In this document: piece after piece, positions 24,012 through 30,300 of the stretch
Position numbering within the stretch: the stretch's first letter is position 1
Layout of the letters: each line of letters opens with the position of its first letter
Notes under the pieces: generated by a model
Database searches by the model: none
Seen by the model: the letters and a program-made list of their open reading frames with translations, nothing else
Told to the model about the DNA's origin: nothing
IMG/VR virus record: IMGVR_UViG_3300042691_007013
Location: 1 to 36,181 of that record
DNA from: a virus
DNA length: 36,181 nt
Direction: 5' to 3' (one strand)
Position numbers and translations under genes: made by a program

Positions 24012-24515
24012 TTAGAATGGAATTGCGTCGTTAAAGATTTTGGTTTCAGTCTTTGGTTCTTCGTCTGTTCTACCTTCCTTTTCATACGGAACAAGCTGGG
24101 TAATAAGTACACCATCTAGGCGGCAAGCAGTGCCATAAGCGTGATCGTACACGGAAAGCTTGATAGTTCCCTTTGTACGATTGCCAATCAGGTCAGTGAA
24201 CGGGGTGTTAGTGCCGTCTTCATTTCTAATCTTGACTTCTGGTACACCGCCAAACTGAGGGTAGGTCTTGTGGTTTAGATAGCGGCGGAACTGTACAAAC
24301 TGTTCACCAGTCTCATCATCAATCTTGATAGTGTTACGGGTCTTGAAAGCCTTGAAAGCCTTTAGGTCATCCTTGTTGTCGAAGGTAAAATCTACAGAAC
24401 AGAAAGGACCCTTGTCCTCACCGCCCGTGTTCTTGTCTACGAAAGTCTGGGCGTTCTTCTCGTTAAGCTTAGCCCACTTGAAAGTACCACTGAAATAAAC
24501 TGTTTGTGTTGCCAT
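24012..24515 (-). CDS. Single-stranded DNA-binding protein (T7 gp2.5-like)
   Basis: A 167-residue OB-fold type protein. The start (VYFSGTFKWAKLNEKN) and the middle (CSVDFTFDNKDDLKAFKAF, EVKIRNEDGT, IGNRTKGTIKLSVYDHAYG...LDGVLITQLVPYE) follow the phage gp2.5/DUF2815-like SSB pattern. The end is acidic and finishes with an aromatic residue (ETKIFNDAIPF), the known tail type by which gp2.5 contacts polymerase and helicase. It stands among polymerase, nuclease and helicase genes. Confidence 0.85.
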   Translation of the reverse strand: MATQTVYFSGTFKWAKLNEKNAQTFVDKNTGGEDKGPFCSVDFTFDNKDDLKAFKAFKTRNTIKIDDETGEQFVQFRRYLNHKTYPQFGGVPEVKIRNEDGTNTPFTDLIGNRTKGTIKLSVYDHAYGTACRLDGVLITQLVPYEKEGRTDEEPKTETKIFNDAIPF

Positions 24516-25021
24516 TATCTAATCCTTAGTTCTTCAATGTTAATAGGAGTGTAGTCAACCATTTCTACAGAAACATTTACATGAAAAGGTGACGGAGGTT
24601 CTTTGTTATGAATGTGCCCGTGAACGTTAGTCAATTTTCTAAGATTTTCAGTAAGCCCCCGATCTAGAGTGGACTCGTGAACAGGTACATGCGTCAACAG
24701 AAGACCAAACTCAGGAAACATTTTCCAAACCATAATCTTTTGGAATACATTTAATAGGTTTTGGTCTTTACCATTATCATGGTTTCCTAGTACTAGTCTT
24801 TTTCTTCCTTTTAGTTTGTTAAGGAACGAAGACGGTTTTTCCAGATTAAAGTAAACGTCCCCTAGATGGTAAACAATATCACCATCCTTAACCACAGAGT
24901 TCCAATTATCCAGAATTGATTCGTCCATTTCTTTAGAGTCTTTGTATGGTCTATTACAGTATTTAATGATATTCTCATGACCAAAATGAGTATCACTTAT
25001 AACCCAAATTTCCCTGCTCAT
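24515..25021 (-). CDS. Second calcineurin-like metallophosphoesterase
   Basis: A 168-residue phosphoesterase starting MSREIWVISDTHFGHENIIKY. The motifs are DTHFGH, HLGDVYF, LGNHDNG, LTHVPVH and VHGHIHNK, so all metal ligands are present. ISDTHFGH.NII.Y..RP is typical of a phage and bacterial subgroup of unknown substrate. The start at 25021 overlaps the polymerase stop (TAATG); a longer frame reaching 25075 is rejected because it adds an out-of-frame translation of the polymerase end. Its last base is shared with the SSB start. Confidence 0.87.
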   Translation of the reverse strand: MSREIWVISDTHFGHENIIKYCNRPYKDSKEMDESILDNWNSVVKDGDIVYHLGDVYFNLEKPSSFLNKLKGRKRLVLGNHDNGKDQNLLNVFQKIMVWKMFPEFGLLLTHVPVHESTLDRGLTENLRKLTNVHGHIHNKEPPSPFHVNVSVEMVDYTPINIEELRIR

Positions 25022-26937
25022 TAATGTGTCTCGTACCATGAGTAACCTTGTTGACCTTGTCCTAGTAATGGACACTTGACACCAAGTAATTTACCTGCTT
25101 GTGTAATAGATTCTTCCTGAATCTTCTGTAGTTCATTAGCCATTACATCGTCATCTTTAGTTACCGTCTGAAATTCGTCATGCACTAAATTAACTTGTCT
25201 AAAGTAGATATTGTTCTTTCTGGCTTCTTGTCTCCATAGTACGTTGGCTGTCTTCATAACTACTGATTCACCATTCTGTAGATACCCGGCTAGAACGTAG
25301 TGTTCACTAGGAACCTTGACTAATCTTCCGTCTAACCCAATGAAGTAACCTCTTTCTGCATCTTTAGGGATAGCTTTTTGCTTAAGAAGCTTAAGTCCGG
25401 GGTAACCCTCAATGAAGTTATCCATAGCCTCTCTTGCACCCTTATTATTAGTATAGAGGATTTCTGCTACTTTGTCAACCCCTGCACCTAACAAAAATGC
25501 GTAAATGAAGGTTTTGGCCATAGATCGTCTTTCAGGTCCAATACCAAGCTTGACAGCATTAAGAGTATGAGGGTCAGTGCCATCTTCTTTCTTTCCACTA
25601 ACTAGTGCGTTTGTAAAGTCTTCGTCTTCGATGTAGTGAGCAAAGATACGAAGTTGGATACCGTCTGCGTCTACACCTAACAGTCTTTCACCTTTTTCCA
25701 CACGCCATACCTTACGAAGATTCATACCGTACTTAAGCTGGACCTGTTCGTATGGTGTTGGGTTCTTAGTGTCTTTAACTTCAGGGTCAGATGGAATGTT
25801 ACCCTGATTAGGAGCTTGGTGAGACATACGATGTGTCCAAGTACCGATACCATTAAACCTACCTTGTAAGGACCTAGAGACGGGGTTGTAGGCGTTTATC
25901 CACTCAGTGAGTACTGACCTACGTGAAGCTAGTAGAATCCTCTCAGCGAGCTTCCTAGCGCCTTCTGGGGCATCTCTAGGTAACGTGGCTAGGTTAGTCT
26001 CGTTAACTTTATAGCCTCTGAGTCGAAAGCGATCCAGACGTTCTTTGAGTTCTCGATTTCTAGGGTTACGTTTACACTCCCGTTCTGCCTCGATATGGCC
26101 GTCTGTTTTATCTTTGGGTTTCCAACCAGCTTCATTAAGTCTTTCGATGATCTGGACTGTTGAGGCTGGATTGAACTCTTCAAAGTCAATAACACTGAAT
26201 GGTGCCCCGGCGGTAAATGGAGTAAGGTCAGGTGTTGGGTCTCTGATCCACTTGAAGTCATTTAAGGCCAATGTCCCTTTTTGTGTTAGACGTGGTGTAA
26301 CCTCTTTAACTAGGTAGCACTTAGATTTAAAATCTTGTCGAATCTGAACATCAATATCGTTGATACGTTCTTCAATCTCGTTACGGATACAAACAGTTTC
26401 ATCGTAATCAAACGGGAAACCGTTGTTTTCCATATCCAGAGTAATGAACTCCATCTTGTGTTCAAGCTCTAAGGACTTGTCCCAGACACCAGTGTTAATG
26501 GCTGGTTCCATCTTCTTCCACAACCTATAGTTGATCTCTACGTCTTGTTGGCATCGGTTGATAATCTCATCTTTGTCAACAGTGTTGAAGTCAGTGATCT
26601 TAGGTTTTGAAATACCTAGTCTCTCACCCCAATCTTCTAGGCCGTGTCCCCCAATATTGAAGTTAAACAGTTTAGAGGTAACGTGAGTGTCACGGATAGC
26701 CAGAGGGTCAATTTTTAGTTCTGGAAAGAATACACGCAGAACCTTCCAATAGTCAAACTTGATAAAAAAGTGACCAATCCATAGTTGAGTGTCTTTGGCA
26801 TACGATAGAAACTCATCTTTGTTTAGGTCTGGTCTCCAAAAGGTTCTGGCTTCTTGTGTGTCTACGTCTTTAGTCACAATACACCAAATCTTAGTTGGCT
26901 TTAGAGAGTCTGTTTCAATATCACATATGATTCTCAT
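25021..26937 (-). CDS. DNA polymerase, family A (T7 gp5-like)
   Basis: Replicative polymerase of 638 residues, somewhat shorter than T7 gp5. The 3'-5' exonuclease domain keeps DIETD (Asp6, Glu8), GHFFIKFD and CQQDVEINYRLW, so proofreading looks intact. The polymerase domain has motif A (LLGVDADGIQLRIFAHY), motif B (RRSMAKTFIYAFLLGAG) and motif C (LVHDEF). In motif B the residue matching E. coli Pol I position 762 is Tyr, as in T7, while T7's following YGFLYG reads YAFLLG here. The gene overlaps the primase-helicase stop and the phosphoesterase start by single bases. Confidence 0.95.
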   Translation of the reverse strand: MRIICDIETDSLKPTKIWCIVTKDVDTQEARTFWRPDLNKDEFLSYAKDTQLWIGHFFIKFDYWKVLRVFFPELKIDPLAIRDTHVTSKLFNFNIGGHGLEDWGERLGISKPKITDFNTVDKDEIINRCQQDVEINYRLWKKMEPAINTGVWDKSLELEHKMEFITLDMENNGFPFDYDETVCIRNEIEERINDIDVQIRQDFKSKCYLVKEVTPRLTQKGTLALNDFKWIRDPTPDLTPFTAGAPFSVIDFEEFNPASTVQIIERLNEAGWKPKDKTDGHIEAERECKRNPRNRELKERLDRFRLRGYKVNETNLATLPRDAPEGARKLAERILLASRRSVLTEWINAYNPVSRSLQGRFNGIGTWTHRMSHQAPNQGNIPSDPEVKDTKNPTPYEQVQLKYGMNLRKVWRVEKGERLLGVDADGIQLRIFAHYIEDEDFTNALVSGKKEDGTDPHTLNAVKLGIGPERRSMAKTFIYAFLLGAGVDKVAEILYTNNKGAREAMDNFIEGYPGLKLLKQKAIPKDAERGYFIGLDGRLVKVPSEHYVLAGYLQNGESVVMKTANVLWRQEARKNNIYFRQVNLVHDEFQTVTKDDDVMANELQKIQEESITQAGKLLGVKCPLLGQGQQGYSWYETH

Positions 26938-28481
26938 TAAAAAGCTATTGCTGCGTTGATTACACTTGAAGAATTAGGGTCAGTAAGATGCCCAAGATCA
27001 GGATCGTAGTAGGCATAACCGGCTGGGCCTGAATCAGAAGTTGGGCGATTTTTGGCCACCGATAGATAAAGCTTGTTTCGTTCTTCTGCATTTTCTGCCT
27101 CTAGGTTACGGGATAGTCTGATATGTACATGGGCAGTCTGTGAGATGTTTCTAGAGCCTCTGGGTCTTCCGTCATCGTTCTCGTGGCATACGAAGACTAG
27201 ACAGAAGTTTAGTTCGTTAGCCATTGTGGCTAGTCTAGTGCAAAGATAGTCAAGAGTGCGGCGCTCATCACCGTCAGCGCCGAGGCCAGACACAACAATG
27301 TTAACGTGATCCAAGAAGATGAATTTACAATCGCAGACAGTAACAAGAAAACGGATAATACCAAGGATATGATTAGGATCATCACTACCAAAGTGATTAA
27401 AAATGTGTACACGGTTATCTCTCTTTACCATTTCTTTGTATCGGTCCATCTTTTCTTGAACCGAGAGTACGTTGTTCTTGTCTTTCCTAAGCGCCATGTG
27501 TACGTGATAGGAAAGAAGGTTGTTTACTACATCTTCCTTTGGTTCTTCAAGGTGAACGATACCAATGTTAAAATCAGTTTCCTGTAGGACTTTGTACTCA
27601 ACAGCCCGTACAATCTCAGTTTTACCAATACCTTCAAGACCGGATACAAGATAAGTTTTTCCAAGGCGTAGGCCCTCTAGTTTATTTTCCAAGGATAAGA
27701 TAGGCCAAGCGCATACTGGTTTGTCTTTACGCTGGCCAAGAGCTTCTTCAACCTCAGAGAAGGATGAGATAACACCGTCTGGTACGAACTTCTTGGCACC
27801 ACGGTAAGCGCGTAGGAAGTCACTATCTAACCCTTCCTCAAGGTATTTGTTGGCATCCTTAAGTTTCTCATCCAGAGAAATCTTGAATACCTTTTCGTGA
27901 GGGAATAGCTGAGCTACCTGAGAAGCAGCTTTCTGTCCGGGTTCGTCTGCATCAAAACACAGGTAGATACGATCAGCAGAGTTAAGATACTCGAAGTCAG
28001 CCCGGCAATCGTTTAGTGCTGATGCAGAAGATTGAACAGACACCGCAGGAACACCAGTCATCTGGAACACAGACATAGCGTCCAGTTCGCCCTCGGTAAT
28101 GATCAGGTTCTTAAGACCATCCTTGTTACCGTGGGCTTCTGTTCCGAAGAGACCGGGCTGGTGCTTACCGACTGCCCAGAAGTGTTTCTTCTCTAGGAGA
28201 CGATGCTTCTGGTAGTTTTTATAGGGGAACACAACAGATTTTGGTGTGTCATCTACCACTTCTGTATAAACATTATACCGTGAAAGTGTACCTTTGTCAA
28301 GACCCCTAAAGGGAATAATTTGTAGAGATTTGTTTGTTTCTGTCTCTGGTTCCACAGAACCTCCAAATGGGAATGATTTGTTACAGGAGTAACACTTACC
28401 AAAGGTTTCGTACTCGCAATAAGCGTCACTAGATTCACCGCAAGGGCATCTAATGTGCCGTTTAGTTAGTTTTTGTCTCAT
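26937..28481 (-). CDS. DNA primase-helicase (T7 gp4-like)
   Basis: Bifunctional primase-helicase of 514 residues. The N-terminal zinc-binding part has Cys12, Cys14, Cys30 and Cys33. The Toprim primase domain shows ITEGELDAMS (Glu130) and CFDADEPGQ (Asp177, Asp179). The helicase domain has Walker A GLEGIGKT (281-288), a Walker B-like FIFLDHVN, an H-motif CLVFVCHEND, and an arginine-rich DGRPRGSRNIS loop. The C-terminus ends in a Phe (VINAAIAF), as in T7 gp4. It unwinds the fork and makes primers for the polymerase encoded next. Its ATG overlaps the stop of a 42-codon gene (ATGA). Confidence 0.94.
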   Translation of the reverse strand: MRQKLTKRHIRCPCGESSDAYCEYETFGKCYSCNKSFPFGGSVEPETETNKSLQIIPFRGLDKGTLSRYNVYTEVVDDTPKSVVFPYKNYQKHRLLEKKHFWAVGKHQPGLFGTEAHGNKDGLKNLIITEGELDAMSVFQMTGVPAVSVQSSASALNDCRADFEYLNSADRIYLCFDADEPGQKAASQVAQLFPHEKVFKISLDEKLKDANKYLEEGLDSDFLRAYRGAKKFVPDGVISSFSEVEEALGQRKDKPVCAWPILSLENKLEGLRLGKTYLVSGLEGIGKTEIVRAVEYKVLQETDFNIGIVHLEEPKEDVVNNLLSYHVHMALRKDKNNVLSVQEKMDRYKEMVKRDNRVHIFNHFGSDDPNHILGIIRFLVTVCDCKFIFLDHVNIVVSGLGADGDERRTLDYLCTRLATMANELNFCLVFVCHENDDGRPRGSRNISQTAHVHIRLSRNLEAENAEERNKLYLSVAKNRPTSDSGPAGYAYYDPDLGHLTDPNSSSVINAAIAF

Positions 28482-28606
28482 TTAAGAGGTCCATAAATAA
28501 TAGCCTCTAAAAGAATAGAATCAAACACGCTTCCAAAAAAAGCAGCAATAATCCACCCACCGTCTTTTTCTTTAATTGCTAAATAACAACACGTGATTGT
28601 AATCAT
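28478..28606 (-). CDS. Small hydrophobic protein, 42 residues
   Basis: Short frame filling the gap before the primase-helicase. It begins MITITCCYLAIKEKDGGWII and has a hydrophobic stretch (WIIAAFFGSVFDSILLEAIIY). Its ATG overlaps the previous stop and its TGA overlaps the primase ATG (ATGA at both ends), and GGGA lies upstream. It could be a small membrane protein. Function is unknown. Confidence 0.5.
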   Translation of the reverse strand: MITITCCYLAIKEKDGGWIIAAFFGSVFDSILLEAIIYGPLK

Positions 28607-29010
28607 GTTTTATTCCCTATTTCTTTCTCTTTGTAAGGGCAGCCTGCACACCGTACAAGAACAGTTTTATTACAGCAACTGGAACGTTTACCAGCATCAT
28701 TGCGTGTGTCGGCAAAGAAAGAAACAATTCTGGGGATCGTTGCAGGCTCGGAAGGCACATATGGGACGGGGGAGTAAAAGCTGGTAGATTGCGACATGCG
28801 TGGGTCGTTCTGTAATTTATATATGGGTTCGTACGGCTTCAGCAGCTCTCTCAGGGCTTCATTTTCTTTTCGGAGGCGCTCGATTTCGTCGAACTCCTTC
28901 GTCTTTGCTTCGATGTGGGCTCGGACAGCCACGAGATAACGATAAGGCATGTTCATTCGCATCCATGCCATCGCATCCGCCATCTTCTCTTCAAGCTTTT
29001 GCTCAGTCAT
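28603..29010 (-). CDS. Hypothetical protein, apparent chimera of two genes
   Basis: A 135-residue frame with two halves of different character. Residues 1-65 are GC-rich coding and helical (HIEAKTKEFDEIERLRKENE, a probable coiled coil). From Met72 (base 28797) the codons turn AT-rich and the sequence becomes Ser/Pro-rich with a Cys cluster (SSCCN...VRCAGC). The second half could be the remaining original gene of 64 residues, joined in frame to an acquired N-terminal part. Function is unknown for both halves. Confidence 0.5.
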   Translation of the reverse strand: MTEQKLEEKMADAMAWMRMNMPYRYLVAVRAHIEAKTKEFDEIERLRKENEALRELLKPYEPIYKLQNDPRMSQSTSFYSPVPYVPSEPATIPRIVSFFADTRNDAGKRSSCCNKTVLVRCAGCPYKEKEIGNKT

Positions 29011-29285
29011 GGGTTGTCTCCTACAAGGATGGCGGTTTCAATCCAGAACGAAACGTCTTGTGCCGCTGTGTCGTAGACCTCTGACGGAGATTGTTCGTCT
29101 CGCCAAACATCGGGAACACTGAAGCGATTTGGCATCTTGTGTTCAGCGGCAATCCTCGCACACCTCTCCCGCTCTTCCATGATGGCGCGGGCGATCAGTT
29201 TCGCCCGGTCGTTGTCAGAGTAGCCGCACACGCTGTAAACTAGGCTCCGCGCCTTCACCAAAATATCCTCGGGTATCTCACTCAT
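29007..29285 (-). CDS. Hypothetical accessory protein, GC-rich
   Basis: A 92-residue protein with an N-terminal helical part (MSEIPEDILVKARSLVYSV) and RAKLIARAIMEERERCARIA, a pattern (LI.RAI..ERERCA.IA) frequent in short genes of alphaproteobacterial phages and prophages, to my recollection especially those of rhizobia. No function is known. Codon use is GC-rich, unlike the phage backbone. Its ends overlap both neighbours by four bases (ATGA). Confidence 0.6.
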   Translation of the reverse strand: MSEIPEDILVKARSLVYSVCGYSDNDRAKLIARAIMEERERCARIAAEHKMPNRFSVPDVWRDEQSPSEVYDTAAQDVSFWIETAILVGDNP

Positions 29286-29458
29286 TTTTCACCTATCGAG
29301 CAGGAGGGTGTAATGGTGCGCTGGGTCTCGATCTTGGAAATGTCGAAGCCCGGTTCATTCACCGCCAGCGACATCGGGCCGGGCAGACTTTCACAGCCGG
29401 TCAAGAACATCAGCAGCGCCGCCGCACTCAACATCATTGTTTTCCGCTTATCACTCAT
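29282..29458 (-). CDS. Putative small lipoprotein
   Basis: A 58-residue protein starting MSDKRKTMMLSAAALLMFLTGC. Basic residues, a hydrophobic core and the lipobox FLTGC make Cys22 the probable lipidation site. The mature part is about 37 residues (ESLPGPMSLAVNEPGFDISK...). A longer frame to 29521 is rejected because it overlaps the upstream gene and hides the signal peptide. It is outside the lysis cassette and in the early strand, so a surface role such as blocking superinfection is possible but unproven. Confidence 0.6.
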   Translation of the reverse strand: MSDKRKTMMLSAAALLMFLTGCESLPGPMSLAVNEPGFDISKIETQRTITPSCSIGEK

Positions 29459-29669
29459 TCCCGTAAATCCTGTTCTGGTTGTCCCGCATCCACTTACGAG
29501 CAGCACGGAAACATTGATCAAAAGTTAAAAAACTTCTAGGATCAAGGTGTATACACTTTACGCCGATTATGTTGAAGTAAAAATTTTTAGACCTCTTACT
29601 TTTAAAAATTTGAAAGTTAGGAAAGTTCCGAACGTCTACAAAATACCTTAAGGTTTTAACACCCGTCAT
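29451..29669 (-). CDS. Hypothetical protein with mixed base composition
   Basis: A 72-residue basic protein. The first 50 residues are AT-rich coding (FQIFKSKRSKNFYFNIIGVK), the last 22 (QCFRAARKWMRDNQNRIYGNE) more GC-rich, so the right edge of the GC-rich segment lies inside it. Function is unknown. Overlaps with neighbours at both ends support translation. Confidence 0.5.
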   Translation of the reverse strand: MTGVKTLRYFVDVRNFPNFQIFKSKRSKNFYFNIIGVKCIHLDPRSFLTFDQCFRAARKWMRDNQNRIYGNE

Positions 29670-29853
29670 CTAAGTCATCCTCATCTAGATAACCTACATC
29701 ATCTTCATCAAATTCACTAAAGCAGTTACACTCTACAGAACCATCAGGGCCAAAGTAGGGCATAGGTTTAAGATCAAAACTAAGACCAGTAAAATATGAA
29801 CTCTGTTGATCTGGACCTAGTTCTGGGTCGTAGTCACATACAGGACATCTCAT
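29656..29853 (-). CDS. Small zinc-ribbon-like acidic protein
   Basis: A 65-residue protein starting MRCPVCDYDPELG. The CPVC pair at the start and CNC in the middle may bind zinc. The C-terminus is very acidic (SEFDEDDVGYLDEDDLDDGC). The start at 29853 is chosen because of GGAGG seven bases upstream and the TAATG overlap with the previous gene. Function is unknown. Confidence 0.6.
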   Translation of the reverse strand: MRCPVCDYDPELGPDQQSSYFTGLSFDLKPMPYFGPDGSVECNCFSEFDEDDVGYLDEDDLDDGC

Positions 29854-30143
29854 TAAAATTCCTCCCAAATGTAGGTGTAGCCTTTGTCATCTTTGAATTT
29901 AATTACAAGCCAGTCGTTTTCTTGGTCGTATGCTTCACCAAAAATTTCTGTTACTAAGCCAGTTTCTAGGTTATCATCAAATCTGTAAGTAGCTGAGTAG
30001 AAGCTACCAACCCTAACTATATGGTTAACTCTAGGGTTTCTTGCATATTGATTTTCGTGGATACTTTTTTCTGGTTTGTAAACAAGAGACATCTGACCAG
30101 ACACCTTTTGCTGAGTGTTAACACAGAGAAGAGAAAAGGGCAT
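29853..30143 (-). CDS. Hypothetical protein, first gene after the repeat region
   Basis: A 96-residue protein of unknown family. The second half looks beta-rich (IVRVGSFYSATYRF, GLVTEIFGEAYD, DWLVIKFKDDKGYTYIWEEF), possibly a small barrel. The ATG at 30143 has GAGGT five bases upstream. It is the first gene downstream of the AT-rich repeat region on the - strand and could lead a transcript that includes the replication genes. Confidence 0.55.
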   Translation of the reverse strand: MPFSLLCVNTQQKVSGQMSLVYKPEKSIHENQYARNPRVNHIVRVGSFYSATYRFDDNLETGLVTEIFGEAYDQENDWLVIKFKDDKGYTYIWEEF

Positions 30144-30162
30144 ATTGACCTCATTTTTTAGC

Positions 30163-30191
30163 TTGACAAAATACGAAAAATATGATAAAAT
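30163..30191 (+). promoter_or_regulatory. Near-consensus sigma70 promoter, facing + strand
   Basis: TTGACA at 30163-30168, 17-base spacer, TAAAAT at 30186-30191, with an A/T tract just upstream (CATTTTTTAG). It points right, against all neighbouring genes, so a transcript would cross the repeats and run antisense to the end of the ATP-grasp gene. No ORF follows it on the + strand. AT-rich sequence can produce such matches by chance, but the TTGACA and spacing are exact. Confidence 0.55.
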
Positions 30192-30209
30192 ATCTACTTA
30201 AGTATATAA

Positions 30210-30300
30210 CTAAGTTAATATACAAGTAGAATATTATACTAAGTTACTAAGTTAATTATATACTCAGTAACTTAGTTATTAACTATGCTGAGCTAAGTTA
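30210..30300. repeat. CTAAGTTA iteron-like repeats
   Basis: The 8-mer CTAAGTTA occurs at 30210-30217, 30239-30246, 30247-30254 and 30293-30300, with one inverted copy (TAACTTAG) at 30268-30275; the last direct copy includes the ATP-grasp stop codon. A further inverted pair, AGTATATAA (30201-30209) and TTATATACT (30256-30264), surrounds them. Copies are irregularly spaced. Confidence 0.65.
30238..30276. repeat. 11-base inverted repeat
   Basis: ACTAAGTTACT (30238-30248) and AGTAACTTAGT (30266-30276) are perfect reverse complements with a 17-base loop. There is no T-run directly after it on either strand, so it does not look like an ordinary terminator. It may be a protein-binding site or an origin hairpin. 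Confidence 0.65.

Larger units (their letters stand above)
28797..29520. other. GC-rich accessory segment
   Basis: Base composition is much more GC-rich than on either side: by direct count 29161-29220 has 38 G+C of 60, against 17 of 60 in 29581-29640. It holds the N-terminal half of a chimeric gene, a 92-residue gene, a lipoprotein gene and the 3' end of a 72-residue gene. Both edges fall inside genes, which suggests recombination with DNA from a GC-rich phage or host. Confidence 0.6.
30144..30297. promoter_or_regulatory. AT-rich repeat-bearing gap, candidate origin or control region
   Basis: A 154-base gap, the largest in the tightly packed - strand array. It is very AT-rich and filled with repeats of CTAAGTTA in both orientations plus an 11-base inverted repeat, and it contains a near-consensus promoter facing right. 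Such a combination suits a replication origin (iterons next to an AT-rich unwinding region) or an operator. It separates the amidoligase cluster from the replication genes. Function is inferred. Confidence 0.5.

Noticed and set aside
25022-25075. N-terminal extension of the second metallophosphoesterase
   Set aside because: It reads the polymerase C-terminus in another frame. The family start (ISDTHFGH) follows Met at 25021, which overlaps the polymerase stop as TAATG.
28800-29084. 94-codon open frame on the + strand
   Set aside because: It lies in the GC-rich patch opposite two - strand genes that have coupled starts; long mirror frames are expected at this base composition.
29459-29521. 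N-terminal extension of the lipoprotein gene
   Set aside because: It would bury the signal peptide and lipobox inside the protein; the ATG at 29458 puts Cys22 at a normal distance.
30238-30276. Inverted repeat as a transcription terminator
   Set aside because: The stem is AT-rich and has no T-run directly after it on either strand, unlike the two clear terminators at 1422-1460 and 16114-16152.
30200-30300. Possible CRISPR array
   Set aside because: The repeated unit is only 8 bases, irregularly spaced and present in both orientations; there are no spacers of constant length and no cas genes. The Cas4-like nuclease is a phage recombination-type protein by context.
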